From Streptomyces sp. NBC_01224 (GTDB taxonomy: Bacteria > Actinomycetota > Actinomycetes > Streptomycetales > Streptomycetaceae): a DNA stretch of 64,000 nucleotides. The stretch lies in NCBI RefSeq assembly GCF_036002945.1, contig NZ_CP108529.1:4216001-4280000 (forward strand). The letters are read 5' to 3'. A program made the translations under genes and the position numbers. Under the pieces are notes generated by a model. It saw only the letters and a program-made list of their open reading frames with translations, was not told the origin of the DNA and made no database searches. Positions 43,233 to 51,996 of this stretch are shown here, in pieces; position 1 is the first letter of the stretch, and each line of letters starts with the position of its first letter.

Positions 43233-44693
43233 CTACGCGATCGCACGACCGATCAGATAGACGGCGGGGGCCGCGGCGGTGAGCGGCAGTGCCACACCGG
43301 CCGTCATGTGGACGAACCGTGACGGGTAGTCGTAGCTCGCCACCCGCAGCCCGATCAGTGCGCAACCACCCGCCGCGAGGCCGAGCAGCGCACCCTTCGT
43401 ACCGAAGTCGGTGAACGCCCCCGCCACCGCACCGGCGCCCGCGGCGGCGAGCAGCGCCGCCACGACCGAGACAGGTCCGGGCAGCGGCAGCGCGCGGACG
43501 AGCACGGCGACCGCGACGGCCACCCCGCCCACCGTCACCGCGTCCGGGACCGCCGCGAGATGTCCTGCGGCCAGGACGGAGAGGGCGGCCGACGCGACGG
43601 TGGCCATCAGCCCCTGCATCCGCTCGTCGGCGCTCGCGTGGCTGCGCAGCTGGAGTACCAGGGTGAGCAGCACCCAGATGCCGAGGGTGCCGAGGATGGC
43701 GGCCGGTCCGTTCTCACGGCCCGCGACGAGCAGTGCGATGTCGGCTACGAAGCCACCGGCGAACGCGAGCGCGATGCCCTGCCGGGCCGGCCACATGCCG
43801 TTGAGCCGGAACCAGCCGGCCGCGGTCACGGCCTGGAGCAGCACCAGGGGTACGACCAGGGCGTACGGCCCGATCGCGGCGCCGACGGCGAGCAGCAGCC
43901 CGAGTCCCGCGGTGATCCCGGCGGGCTGCATACCCGGCGCGATGATCGGCGAACGGCCCTCGGCGCGGGCACGCTGGGCATCGGTGATGCGGCTGTTGCC
44001 CAGGGTGGTGGGCGCGCTGTAACCGGCGGCATCGTGTGCGGATGCGGTGGCGGCCGGAGTCGCGCCGGCGGGCGCGTCCGCCCGGACCGGCTCGGCCGCG
44101 ACGGGCGCGACCGGGGCCTCGGGAGGCAGCGGGTAGGAGCCGGAGGCACCCAGCGGCGGCTGCGGATATCCGGTCTCGGCGGCGGCCGGAACGGACTGCT
44201 GCACCGGCTGGGCGGACTGGGCGGGCCGGATGGCCGGCTGGTACTGGGTGTCCCAGGTCTGGCCCTCCCAGGTCTGGGTGACACCGGGATCCTGCGGGCC
44301 GTGCCCATCAGGCGCGGCGGGCTCCTGCATGTGCCCGGCCGGCCACGCGGGCCCGGGGTTCGCCCGGGGTGCCTGGTTCGGGTTGTACGGGCCGTGCGCC
44401 TGTTGCGGGGCTCCGTACGGGGCCTGCCGACCGTACGACTGCGCGCCGTAGGACTCGCCCCCGTACGACTGCTGACCGTAGGACTGGTCGCCGTAGGACT
44501 GGTCGCCGTAGGACTGATCCGCGTACGGCTGATTTCCGTACGACTGATTTCCGTACGGCTGCGCGCCGTAGGGCTGGTCGCCGTAGGACCGCTCCCCGTA
44601 CGGCTGCGCGGGCTGCGGCTCCTGGCCGTTCAGCGGGTCGTACCCGTAGACCGGGTCCTGTCCGTACGGATGCTGCTGATCGTTGCTGCTCAT
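43233..44693 (-). CDS. Multipass membrane protein with PYG/QSYG repeat tail
   Basis: A 486-residue protein. The first about 240 residues are cytoplasmic, disordered and Tyr/Gly/Gln/Pro-rich, with repeated QSYGDQSYG units (coded by near-identical 15-bp blocks at about 44460-44590). From about residue 250 come at least eight hydrophobic helices (ITAGLGLLLAVGAAIGPYAL and later ones) ending LTAAAPAVYLIGRAIA. I recall only hypothetical annotations for such proteins. AGGAGGGTGAACC precedes ATG 44693. A low-complexity aromatic tail of this type could drive clustering at the membrane (inference). Confidence 0.75.
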   Translation of the reverse strand: MSSNDQQHPYGQDPVYGYDPLNGQEPQPAQPYGERSYGDQPYGAQPYGNQSYGNQPYADQSYGDQSYGDQSYGQQSYGGESYGAQSYGRQAPYGAPQQAHGPYNPNQAPRANPGPAWPAGHMQEPAAPDGHGPQDPGVTQTWEGQTWDTQYQPAIRPAQSAQPVQQSVPAAAETGYPQPPLGASGSYPLPPEAPVAPVAAEPVRADAPAGATPAATASAHDAAGYSAPTTLGNSRITDAQRARAEGRSPIIAPGMQPAGITAGLGLLLAVGAAIGPYALVVPLVLLQAVTAAGWFRLNGMWPARQGIALAFAGGFVADIALLVAGRENGPAAILGTLGIWVLLTLVLQLRSHASADERMQGLMATVASAALSVLAAGHLAAVPDAVTVGGVAVAVAVLVRALPLPGPVSVVAALLAAAGAGAVAGAFTDFGTKGALLGLAAGGCALIGLRVASYDYPSRFVHMTAGVALPLTAAAPAVYLIGRAIA

Positions 44694-44703
44694 GTTCTGC
44701 GGT

Positions 44704-44958
44704 TCACCCTCCTGCGAACGGCGGGAGCACCTCGACCGTGCCGCCCTCGGCAAGGCGTACGGTCTCATGACTGCGGGTCCCTACGGGGGCACCGTCGATG
44801 AGGAACGAGCACCTTTGCAGCACCCGGGTGAGCTCACCGGGGTGCCGCTCACGCACCGCGTCGAGCGCCTCGGCGAGGGTCGCGGCTGTGTACGGCTCCT
44901 CCGCGGTCCCGGCGGCGGCCTTGGCGGCGGCCCAGTAGCGGATCGTTCCCGCAGGCAT
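44704..44958 (-). CDS. MoaD/ThiS-family sulfur carrier
   Basis: An 84-residue ubiquitin-like protein (MPAGTIRYWAAAKAAAGTAE start) ending in the diagnostic di-glycine FAGG after VEVLPP. MoaD or ThiS proteins carry thiocarboxylate sulfur for molybdopterin or thiazole; the GEL, FLIDG and VEVLPPFAGG pattern is MoaD-like. ATG 44958 is favoured by GAGAGGA upstream. It is followed 11 bp later by the QSYG membrane protein on the same strand, so they are probably co-transcribed. No partner MoaE or adenylyltransferase is nearby. Confidence 0.8.
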   Translation of the reverse strand: MPAGTIRYWAAAKAAAGTAEEPYTAATLAEALDAVRERHPGELTRVLQRCSFLIDGAPVGTRSHETVRLAEGGTVEVLPPFAGG

Positions 44959-44999
44959 GGCGGCGTTCCTCTCGTCTCGCATCAGCTGTCCATCATGAA

Positions 45000-45896
45000 T
45001 CACCGCGCCACCGCCCAGTCGCCGATGCGGGTGAGCAAGTTCTCGTCGGCGGCGTTCTCGGCATGGCCCATGCCACGCTCCAGCCACAGCTCGGCACCGT
45101 CGCCCGCCGCGTCCGCCAGCATCCGGGGGTGGTCCAGCGGGAAGTACGGGTCCTGGTCGCCGTGCACGATCAGCAGCGGGGCCGGGGCGATCAGCCCGGC
45201 CGCCTGGACCGGCGCGAGCGGCACCGGATTCCACTCGTTCCGGTCGATCCGCGTGCGGAACCCGTAGCGGCCGACCAGCCGGCCGACGGGTCGGGTGACC
45301 ACCCAGTGCAGGCGGCGCATCGGAGCCGTGCCCCGGTAGTACCAGCGCGCAGGGGCGCTCACGGCCACCACCGCATCCGCGTGCGCCTCGTTGCGCGCCT
45401 CAATGCGCCCCTCGCGCTCCGCAACACCACCGGCTTCCGTACCGGCCGTCGATCGTCCCGCATACAGCGCCCCGTGCCGCAGCACCACGGAACCGCCCAT
45501 CGAAAACCCGACGGTCACGATCCGCCGGTGTCCGAGCGCCCGCGCCCACTCCACCGCAGCCGCGAGATCCAGCACCTCGCGGTCGCCCACCGTCGACCGC
45601 CCGCCGGACCCGCCGTGCCCCCGGAAGGAGAACGTGATCACGGCCGCACGCTGGGCGAACACCCCCGCGGCACGCCGCACCGCGGGCCGGTCCACCGCTC
45701 CGGTGAAACCGTGCGCGACCACGATCGCAGTACTGTCGAAGGATGTTCCCGCAGCAGCCCCGGCGTCTGCCGTACACGGCTGGTACACCGCCTCGATATG
45801 CACCCCGTCATCGGTCCGCAATGTGGTGCGCAGTGGACCCGGCGTGATCAAGGGAACAGAAGAACTCCGAAATCGCCCCTCGGACACTGAACTCAT
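45000..45896 (-). CDS. Alpha/beta hydrolase
   Basis: A 298-residue hydrolase. VVAHGFTGAVDRPAVRRAAG and TFSFRGHGGSGGRSTVGD are the lid-side motifs, the nucleophile elbow is GFSMGG, Asp lies in LLIVHGDQDPYFPLDHPRML, and the late His in ERGMGHAENAADE. This is the peptidase_S15/esterase-like class widespread in actinobacteria; the substrate is unknown. It is read away from glnR, with a 314-bp region between them, and lies 41 bp ahead of the MoaD-like gene on the same strand. Confidence 0.85.
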   Translation of the reverse strand: MSSVSEGRFRSSSVPLITPGPLRTTLRTDDGVHIEAVYQPCTADAGAAAGTSFDSTAIVVAHGFTGAVDRPAVRRAAGVFAQRAAVITFSFRGHGGSGGRSTVGDREVLDLAAAVEWARALGHRRIVTVGFSMGGSVVLRHGALYAGRSTAGTEAGGVAEREGRIEARNEAHADAVVAVSAPARWYYRGTAPMRRLHWVVTRPVGRLVGRYGFRTRIDRNEWNPVPLAPVQAAGLIAPAPLLIVHGDQDPYFPLDHPRMLADAAGDGAELWLERGMGHAENAADENLLTRIGDWAVAR

Positions 45897-45918
45897 GTGG
45901 GCTATTCTGCTGGGAAGA

Positions 45919-45950
45919 GGATCCGGGCAAAGCAGCCCCCGGGTCCTTTT
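45919..45950 (+). terminator. Intrinsic terminator upstream of glnR
   Basis: GGATCCGGG pairs with CCCGGGTCC around a 10-nt loop, followed by TTTT. It lies on the glnR strand about 260 bp before its start, so it may end a short leader transcript or block antisense of the hydrolase. The rest of 45951-46210 holds the presumed glnR promoter, a second hairpin at about 46096-46122, and a doubtful 34-codon frame on the minus strand. Confidence 0.6.
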
Positions 45951-46210
45951 GTGCTTTCCAAGCGTTGTTACGGCGACGTTTCCACAAGCTCAGCGGTCCC
46001 AGGGCGCGGGACCGCACCCGTAAAACCCGTATGACGAATGTCGTACGGCAAGCAGCGCGAAAGCCAGCACGAAACGTACGAAGAAGTGCCGCATACTCCC
46101 CCGGGCCCGAGCCCGGGAGTGCCCCTCTCGCAGGGAACGAGGAGGACCGACGTAATGGGCGAGCGAACCGTGCACGATCACCGACCGACGACCCAGGCAG
46201 GTGGGCGGCG

Positions 46211-47011
46211 ATGAGTTCACTGCTGCTCCTGACGAATGCCCTTCAACCGTCGACGGAGGTGCTTCCGGCCCTCGGTCTCCTGCTGCACAGCGTGCGGGTG
46301 GCGCCGGCCGAAGGCCCCGCTCTCGTCGACACCCCCGGTGCCGACGTCATCCTGATCGACGGCCGCCGCGATCTGCCGCAGGTGCGGTCGCTGTGCCAGC
46401 TGCTACGGTCCACCGGACCGGGCTGTCCGCTGATCCTCGTCGTGACGGAGGGTGGTCTCGCGGCCGTCACCGCCGACTGGGGCATCGACGACGTGCTGCT
46501 GGACACGGCGGGACCGGCCGAGGTCGAGGCCCGGCTGCGGCTGGCCACCGGCCGGCAGCAGATCAGCGCCGACGACTCCCCGATGGAGATCCGCAACGGC
46601 GATCTGTCGGTCGACGAGGCGACGTACAGCGCGAAGCTCAAGGGCCGGGTCCTGGACCTGACCTTCAAGGAATTCGAACTGCTCAAATATCTGGCACAGC
46701 ACCCGGGCCGGGTCTTCACCCGCGCCCAGCTGCTCCAGGAGGTCTGGGGCTACGACTACTTCGGCGGTACTCGTACGGTCGATGTCCATGTGCGGCGACT
46801 GCGCGCCAAGTTCGGCCCCGAACACGAGTCGCTGATCGGTACGGTCCGCAACGTCGGCTACCGCTTCGTCGCACCGGAGAAGGTGGAGCGTGCCGCCGAG
46901 GCCAAGGCGCAGGCCGCGGCGAAGGCGGCCGCCGAACCCGTAACCCGTCCGGAGCAGTCGCGCGTGGCCGAGGTCGTCGAAGAAGCCCCGGTCCGGCCTG
47001 CCAACCGGTAG
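46211..47011 (+). CDS. glnR: Nitrogen-metabolism regulator GlnR
   Basis: A 266-residue OmpR-type orphan regulator. It begins MSSLLLLTNALQPSTEVLPA, carries the atypical receiver with Asp50 in VILIDGRRDLPQ (a residue known not to be phosphorylated in GlnR), and has a C-terminal winged helix (LDLTFKEFELLKYLAQHPGR; VDVHVRRLRAKFG; IGTVRNVGYRFVAPE). The sequence agrees almost residue for residue with S. coelicolor GlnR as I remember it. GlnR activates glnA, amtB and other nitrogen genes in low nitrogen. The Ala/Lys/Glu tail after 230 is variable. GGTGGGCGGCG precedes ATG. Confidence 0.92.
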   Translation: MSSLLLLTNALQPSTEVLPALGLLLHSVRVAPAEGPALVDTPGADVILIDGRRDLPQVRSLCQLLRSTGPGCPLILVVTEGGLAAVTADWGIDDVLLDTAGPAEVEARLRLATGRQQISADDSPMEIRNGDLSVDEATYSAKLKGRVLDLTFKEFELLKYLAQHPGRVFTRAQLLQEVWGYDYFGGTRTVDVHVRRLRAKFGPEHESLIGTVRNVGYRFVAPEKVERAAEAKAQAAAKAAAEPVTRPEQSRVAEVVEEAPVRPANR

Positions 47012-47035
47012 GTCCATCCGCGTAGACTGCCGCGC

Positions 47036-48079
47036 GTGGCCAAGGTGACGCGGGACGATGTGGCGAGACTGGCGGGTACGTCGACCGCGGTCGTCAGCTA
47101 TGTCATCAACAACGGACCCAGGCCGGTCGCCCCGGCCACGCGCGAGCGGGTGCTCGCCGCGATCAAGGAGCTGGGGTACCGGCCCGACCGAGTTGCCCAG
47201 GCCATGGCCTCGCGGCGGACCGACCTCATAGGGATGATCGTGCCGGACGCCCGGCAGCCGTTCTTCGCGGAGATGGCGCACGCGGTCGAACAGGCTGCCG
47301 CCGAGCGCGGAAAGATGGTGCTCGTCGGCAACTCCGACTACCGCGACGAGCGCGAGGTCCACTATCTGCGGGCCTTTCTCGGCATGCGGGTCTCCGGGCT
47401 GATCCTGGTCAGCCAGGGCCCCAGCGAGCGGGCGGCGGCCGAGATCGAGGCATGGGACGCGCGGGTCGTGCTGCTGCACGAGCGGCCCGAGGCGATCGAT
47501 GACGTCGCGGTCGTCACGGACGACATCGGCGGCGCCCAGCTCGCCACCCGGCACCTGCTGGAACACGGCAACGAGTACGTGGCGTGCCTCGGCGGCATGG
47601 AGTCGACCCCGGCGGTCGGCGACCCGGTCGCCGACCACGTCGAGGGCTGGCGCCGTGCGATGCACGAGTCGGGGCGCTCGACGGAGGGCCGGCTCTTCCA
47701 GGCCCCGTACAACCGTTACGACGCCTATCAGGTGGCGCTGAAGCTGCTCGCGGGTCCGGACAGGCCGCCGGCGATCTTCTGCTCGACGGACGACCAGGCC
47801 ATCGGTGTGCTGCGGGCCGCGCGCGAGCTGCGGATCGATGTGCCCGGGGATCTCGCCGTGGCGGGCTTCGACGACGTCAAGGAAGCCGGTCTGACAGATC
47901 CGCCGCTGACTACGGTCTTCTCGGACCGCCCGGCGATGGCACGGGCGGCCGTGGACCTGGTGCTCGACGACGCGTTGCGGGTGTCGGGGTCGCGGCGGGA
48001 GCGGCTGAAGCAGTTCCCGTCGGCGCTGGTGGTGCGGCGGTCGTGCGGCTGCGGGGAGCCCACGGTCGGGGCGCGATAG
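47036..48079 (+). CDS. LacI-family transcriptional regulator
   Basis: A 347-residue LacI/GalR regulator with GTG start. The HTH is VTRDDVARLAGTSTAVVSYV with the hinge PATRERVLAAIKELGYRPD, followed by a periplasmic-binding-like domain (IGMIVPDARQPFFAEMAHAV; VAGFDDVKEAGLTDPPLTT). It ends RRSCGCGEP. It follows glnR by 24 bp in the same direction, an order I recall as conserved in Streptomyces. The effector is probably a sugar but cannot be named. Confidence 0.88.
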   Translation: MAKVTRDDVARLAGTSTAVVSYVINNGPRPVAPATRERVLAAIKELGYRPDRVAQAMASRRTDLIGMIVPDARQPFFAEMAHAVEQAAAERGKMVLVGNSDYRDEREVHYLRAFLGMRVSGLILVSQGPSERAAAEIEAWDARVVLLHERPEAIDDVAVVTDDIGGAQLATRHLLEHGNEYVACLGGMESTPAVGDPVADHVEGWRRAMHESGRSTEGRLFQAPYNRYDAYQVALKLLAGPDRPPAIFCSTDDQAIGVLRAARELRIDVPGDLAVAGFDDVKEAGLTDPPLTTVFSDRPAMARAAVDLVLDDALRVSGSRRERLKQFPSALVVRRSCGCGEPTVGAR

Positions 48080-48238
48080 GCCGGGCGGGCCGTAGCCGCG
48101 TACCTCTGGTCCCTGCCGGGCCGTACCCCCCGTACTTCCCGGCGGGCCGTACTCCCTTATATGGGACATACGAGGTTCTGCAGGGCTTCTCAGCGCGTGC
48201 TCAGGCTTCTCTCATCTTCGCCGGACACGCTCTTTGAC

Positions 48239-49360
48239 ATGACAGAGAGCCAGCGCCCGAGCGGCGAGTACCCGATGTACCCCTCGTACGGCAACGGTGA
48301 CGCGTCCTACCCGCCGCCGCCGTCCTACCAGCCCGCGCAGCCGATCGCGACGGGCCCCGGAACCACCGTGTGGCCCGGCCGGGGCGGCGGCGCCGACGGG
48401 CACGGCGGAGGCGGGGACGGCGGTTACGGCTCCGACCTCCCGCAGCCCGCACCCGAGCCTGCCTCGTCCCGGCGCCGGGCCCGGCGGCCGGTGGCCCTCC
48501 TGGCGGCCGTGGCGATCGCGGCGGCGGTCGTCGGTGGCGGTACCGCCACCGTCATCGGCCAGCTCATCGGCAACGACACGAACAGCACGGGCAGCGGCGT
48601 CGTCCCCGGCACCACCGTCTCGCAGAGCAGCAAGGGAACCGTCGCCGGTGTCGCCCAGGCCGTCTCGCCGATGATCGTCGAGATCAACGCGACCTCGACC
48701 GCGGGCGAGTCCACCGGCTCCGGAGTGGTCATCACGTCCGACGGCGAGGTCGTCACCAACAACCACGTCATCTCCGGCGCCTCGTCGATCAAGGTGACGC
48801 TCAGCACGGGCAAGACGTACAACGCGAAGGTCGTCGGCACCGACCCCGACAAGGACCTCGCACTCATCAAGCTCCAGGGTGCGAGCGGGCTGAAGACAGC
48901 CACGCTGGGCGACTCCTCGGCGGTCGCGGTCGGCGACCAGGTCGTCGCGATCGGCTCGCCGGAGGGCCTCACCGGCACCGTCACCAGCGGCATCGTCTCC
49001 GCCCTCGACCGCGATGTCACAGTCGCCAAGGAGGACACCGGCGGCCAGAACCAGGGGCAGGGCGGCGGCGAGCAGTGGCCGTTCGAGTTCGGCGGCCGGC
49101 AGTTCAACGGCGACACCGGCAACTCCACCACCACGTACAAGGCCATCCAGACCGACGCCTCGCTCAACCCCGGCAACTCCGGTGGCGCGCTCATCAATAT
49201 GAACGGCGAGATCATCGGCATCAACTCCGCAATGTACTCGGCGAGTTCGTCCAACGGATCCAGCAGCGCCGGTGCGGGCAGCGTGGGCCTCGGCTTCGCG
49301 ATCCCGGTGAACACGCTCAAGGCCGATCTCAACACCCTGCGGTCCGGCAACAGCTCCTGA
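48239..49360 (+). CDS. Membrane-anchored trypsin-like serine protease (HtrA/PepD-like)
   Basis: A 373-residue protein: a disordered Pro/Gly/Tyr-rich cytoplasmic segment of about 85 residues, membrane helix ALLAAVAIAAAVVGGG, then a trypsin-like domain outside. The triad is visible as His in EVVTNNHVISG, Asp in DPDKDLALIKL and Ser in NPGNSGGALINM. No PDZ domain follows; the protein ends soon after the protease fold, unlike full HtrA. The neighbouring two-component genes recall the mycobacterial PepD-MprAB envelope-stress module. Confidence 0.87.
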   Translation: MTESQRPSGEYPMYPSYGNGDASYPPPPSYQPAQPIATGPGTTVWPGRGGGADGHGGGGDGGYGSDLPQPAPEPASSRRRARRPVALLAAVAIAAAVVGGGTATVIGQLIGNDTNSTGSGVVPGTTVSQSSKGTVAGVAQAVSPMIVEINATSTAGESTGSGVVITSDGEVVTNNHVISGASSIKVTLSTGKTYNAKVVGTDPDKDLALIKLQGASGLKTATLGDSSAVAVGDQVVAIGSPEGLTGTVTSGIVSALDRDVTVAKEDTGGQNQGQGGGEQWPFEFGGRQFNGDTGNSTTTYKAIQTDASLNPGNSGGALINMNGEIIGINSAMYSASSSNGSSSAGAGSVGLGFAIPVNTLKADLNTLRSGNSS

Positions 49361-49370
49361 GGAGACAGTC

Positions 49371-49559
49371 ATGCACCACCCCACACACACCCCCACCGGC
49401 CCGGCCGACCTGGCCCTGCCCCTCGCCCTCGTAGCGGAACTCGCCACCGACCCGGCCGCGCACCGGACCTCCGGGCCCCGGCGCGCCCCGGAGGTCCGTG
49501 CCACCGCGGGCCGCAAGCGCCGGGCCGCGCGACGACGTGCCGCGGCCGTGCGAGGCTGA
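49371..49559 (+). CDS. Small basic protein, 62 aa
   Basis: A frame with high third-position GC, 10 bp after the protease stop, with GAGGAGACAGTC before ATG. The protein starts MHHPTHTPTGPADLALPLAL and ends in an Arg/Ala-rich tail (AGRKRRAARRRAAAVRG). No domain is recognised. The ribosome site and spacing suggest a real gene coupled to the protease and two-component operon. Function unknown; the basic tail might bind nucleic acid or membrane. Confidence 0.55.
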   Translation: MHHPTHTPTGPADLALPLALVAELATDPAAHRTSGPRRAPEVRATAGRKRRAARRRAAAVRG

Positions 49560-49619
49560 GAGCACGGCAGGCCCCGCGGCCCGCCCCGGCAGCCCGGAAC
49601 GAGAAGAGGACAACGAGCG

Positions 49620-50348
49620 ATGAGCCCCGCCGAAGACGATCCCCAACGCATCCTGATCGTCGACGACGAGCCCGCCGTGCGTGAGGCACTGCAGCGCAGT
49701 CTCGCGTTCGAGGGGTACGGCACCGAGGTCGCCGTCGACGGTCTCGACGCCCTCGCCAAGGCCGAGTCGTACGCCCCCGACCTCATCGTCCTCGACATCC
49801 AGATGCCGCGGATGGACGGGTTGACGGCGGCCCGCAGGCTTCGCTCCGCAGGCACCACCACACCCATCCTGATGCTCACCGCCCGCGACACCGTCGGCGA
49901 CCGGGTCACCGGTCTGGACGCGGGCGCAGACGACTACCTGGTGAAGCCGTTCGAACTGGACGAGCTCTTCGCCCGCATCCGGGCCCTGCTGCGCCGCAGC
50001 TCGTACGCGGCCGCGGCGGGCGGCGTCCCGGACGACGATGTGCTGGACTTCGCCGATCTGCGGATGAACCTCGCCACCCGCGAGGTCACCCGGGGCACGC
50101 GCCGGGTCGAGCTGACCCGTACCGAGTTCACCCTGCTGGAGATGTTCCTGGCGCACCCGCGGCAGGTGCTGACCCGCGAGCAGATCCTCAAGGCGGTGTG
50201 GGGCTTCGACTTCGAACCGAGCTCCAACTCCCTGGACGTGTACGTGATGTACCTGCGCCGCAAGACGGAGGCGGGCGGCGAACCGCGGCTCGTGCACACG
50301 GTGCGAGGGGTCGGTTACGCGCTCCGCTCCGGCGGCGGTGACGGATGA
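49620..50348 (+). CDS. OmpR-family response regulator (MprA-like)
   Basis: A 242-residue regulator. The receiver has D15/D16 in LIVDDEP, phospho-acceptor D59 in LIVLDIQMP, Thr in LTARD and Lys in DYLVKPFE. The winged helix follows (VELTRTEFTLLEMFLAHPRQ; SNSLDVYVMYLRRKTE; VRGVGYALR). GAGAAGAGGACAAC precedes ATG. The stop overlaps the kinase start (ATGA). It is likely phosphorylated by the next gene's product and controls envelope-stress genes, including the upstream protease (inference). Confidence 0.92.
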   Translation: MSPAEDDPQRILIVDDEPAVREALQRSLAFEGYGTEVAVDGLDALAKAESYAPDLIVLDIQMPRMDGLTAARRLRSAGTTTPILMLTARDTVGDRVTGLDAGADDYLVKPFELDELFARIRALLRRSSYAAAAGGVPDDDVLDFADLRMNLATREVTRGTRRVELTRTEFTLLEMFLAHPRQVLTREQILKAVWGFDFEPSSNSLDVYVMYLRRKTEAGGEPRLVHTVRGVGYALRSGGGDG

Positions 50349-51772
50349 CCGAGACCCTGCACCGGCTCCGCGCCCTGCCGCTGCGAACCCGGCTCGCGCT
50401 GCTGGTGGCGACGGCGGTGGCGGTCGCGGTGGCGGTGGTCGCGGCGGCGTGCTGGGTTGTGACGCGGGCCCAGCTGGAGCAGCAGATGGACGACTCGTTG
50501 CGCAACGTCCAGGTCAGCGACGACTATGTGCAGACCCTGCTCGTCGCCTGTACGCGCCCCGATCGAGCGACCGCACCGCAGCTCCAGGGAACGTACACCG
50601 TGCAGCTCGTCACCGTGTCCGGGAGCACGTGCACCGCCGCCAAGACGTCACCGATCGGAGTGACCGCCGCCGACATCGCCGTGGCGGCCCACCTGCGCGA
50701 CAACTCCCTGCACTCGGCCAGGGCCGAGAACGGCAAGGAGATGCGCGTCTACACCTACGCGTACGAGCCCCGCAGCCAGGTTCCGGGCCTGCTGCAGGGA
50801 AGCTTCGCCGTCTCCATCGCCCGCCCGATGAGCGACGTCGACGACCCGCTCTCCACCCTCGCCTGGGTCCTCCTGGTCGTCTCCGGCATCGGCGTGATCG
50901 GCGCCGGCGCGGCCGGTCTCTGGGTCGCCCGCACCGGTCTGCGCCCCGTCGACGAGCTCACCGAGACGGTCGAGCACGTCGCCCGCACCGAGGACCTCAC
51001 TGTCCACATCCCGGTCGAGGGCGAGGACGAGATCGCCCGGCTGTCCCGCTCCTTCAACTCGATGACCGCCTCCCTCGCCAGCTCCCGCGACCGTCAGGCC
51101 CAGCTGATCGCGGATGCCGGCCACGAACTGCGGACACCGCTGACGTCCCTCCGTACCAACATCGAACTCCTCGCCCGCAGCGACGACACCGGCAGGGCCA
51201 TCCCGCCGGACGACCGCAGGGCCCTGATGAAATCGGTCAAGGCGCAGATGACCGAGCTGGCCTCGCTCATCGGCGACCTCCAGGAACTGGCCCGCCCCGA
51301 CGCGGCGGACCCCGGCCCGCTCCAGGTCGTCGCTCTGCACGACATCGCGGACACGGCCCTGGAACGCGCCCGCCTGCGCGGCCCCGAGCTGACGATCAGG
51401 GCGGACCTGACGCCTTGGTACGTACGGGCCGAGCCGGCCGGGCTGGAGCGGGCGGTGGTCAACGTCCTGGACAACGCGGTCAAGTTCAGCCCGCCCCGCG
51501 GCACTATCGAGGTCGCGCTACGGAACGGTGAACTGACCGTACGGGACCACGGCCCCGGCATCCCCGCCGAGGAACTCCCCCACGTCTTCGAACGCTTCTG
51601 GCGCTCCCCGTCCGCCCGCCAGCTCCCCGGTTCGGGCCTGGGCCTGTCGATCGTCGCCCGCACGGTCCAGCAGTCGGGCGGCGAAGTGACCCTGCGCCCG
51701 GCGGCGGAGGGAGACGGCACCGAGGCGTCGATCAGGCTGCCGGGGGCCCCGCAGCCGCCACCGGGGCTCTGA
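50345..51772 (+). CDS. Sensor histidine kinase (MprB-like)
   Basis: A 475-residue membrane kinase. One membrane helix (LALLVATAVAVAVAVVAAAC), an extracellular sensor of about 130 residues with two cysteines (VACTRPD and GSTCTAA), a second helix (WVLLVVSGIGVIGAGAAGLWV), HAMP (GLRPVDELTETVEHVARTED), the H-box DAGHELRTPLTSLR, and N/G boxes VVNVLDNAVKFSPP and GSGLGLSIVARTV. The two sensor cysteines could report redox or disulfide stress. Coupled to the regulator by a 4-bp overlap. Confidence 0.92.
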   Translation: MTETLHRLRALPLRTRLALLVATAVAVAVAVVAAACWVVTRAQLEQQMDDSLRNVQVSDDYVQTLLVACTRPDRATAPQLQGTYTVQLVTVSGSTCTAAKTSPIGVTAADIAVAAHLRDNSLHSARAENGKEMRVYTYAYEPRSQVPGLLQGSFAVSIARPMSDVDDPLSTLAWVLLVVSGIGVIGAGAAGLWVARTGLRPVDELTETVEHVARTEDLTVHIPVEGEDEIARLSRSFNSMTASLASSRDRQAQLIADAGHELRTPLTSLRTNIELLARSDDTGRAIPPDDRRALMKSVKAQMTELASLIGDLQELARPDAADPGPLQVVALHDIADTALERARLRGPELTIRADLTPWYVRAEPAGLERAVVNVLDNAVKFSPPRGTIEVALRNGELTVRDHGPGIPAEELPHVFERFWRSPSARQLPGSGLGLSIVARTVQQSGGEVTLRPAAEGDGTEASIRLPGAPQPPPGL

Positions 51773-51785
51773 CGCGGCTCGGAGT

Positions 51786-51990
51786 CGTCGGCGGAACTCC
51801 GCTGCGCATTGCGGCGCTCCCCCAGTCGCCGGCCGATCAAGCAGTCCATGCAGGTCACGGGGTTCTCGTCGGTAGCCTCCTGCCTGCCTGCGCAGGACGG
51901 AGAACACATCCAGCGGGGCCAGGTCGAGCGTGTCCAGCAGAAAATCGTCCGGCCGGAGCACCTCGATCTCGTAAGGGTCCGCGGCGCCGG
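51786..51990 (-). pseudogene. PIN-domain protein, C-terminal remnant
   Basis: About 65 codons: DPYEIEVLRPDDFLLDTLDL, then APLDVFSVLRRQAGGYRREP and RDLHGLLDRPATGGAPQ, the typical C-terminal end of actinobacterial PIN-domain (VapC-like RNase) proteins. The catalytic N-terminal part is missing; the upstream end abuts the phospholipase gene. No start exists. Confidence 0.55.
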
Positions 51991-51996
51991 GAGCAC

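Noticed and set aside
45951..46210. GlnR box for autoregulation and a 34-codon minus-strand peptide
   Set aside because: Only partial gTnAc/GaAAc matches occur at wrong spacing, and the small frame lacks convincing support.
46403..48169. 588-codon minus-strand frame under glnR and the LacI gene
   Set aside because: Shadow frame; both + strand genes are firmly identified.
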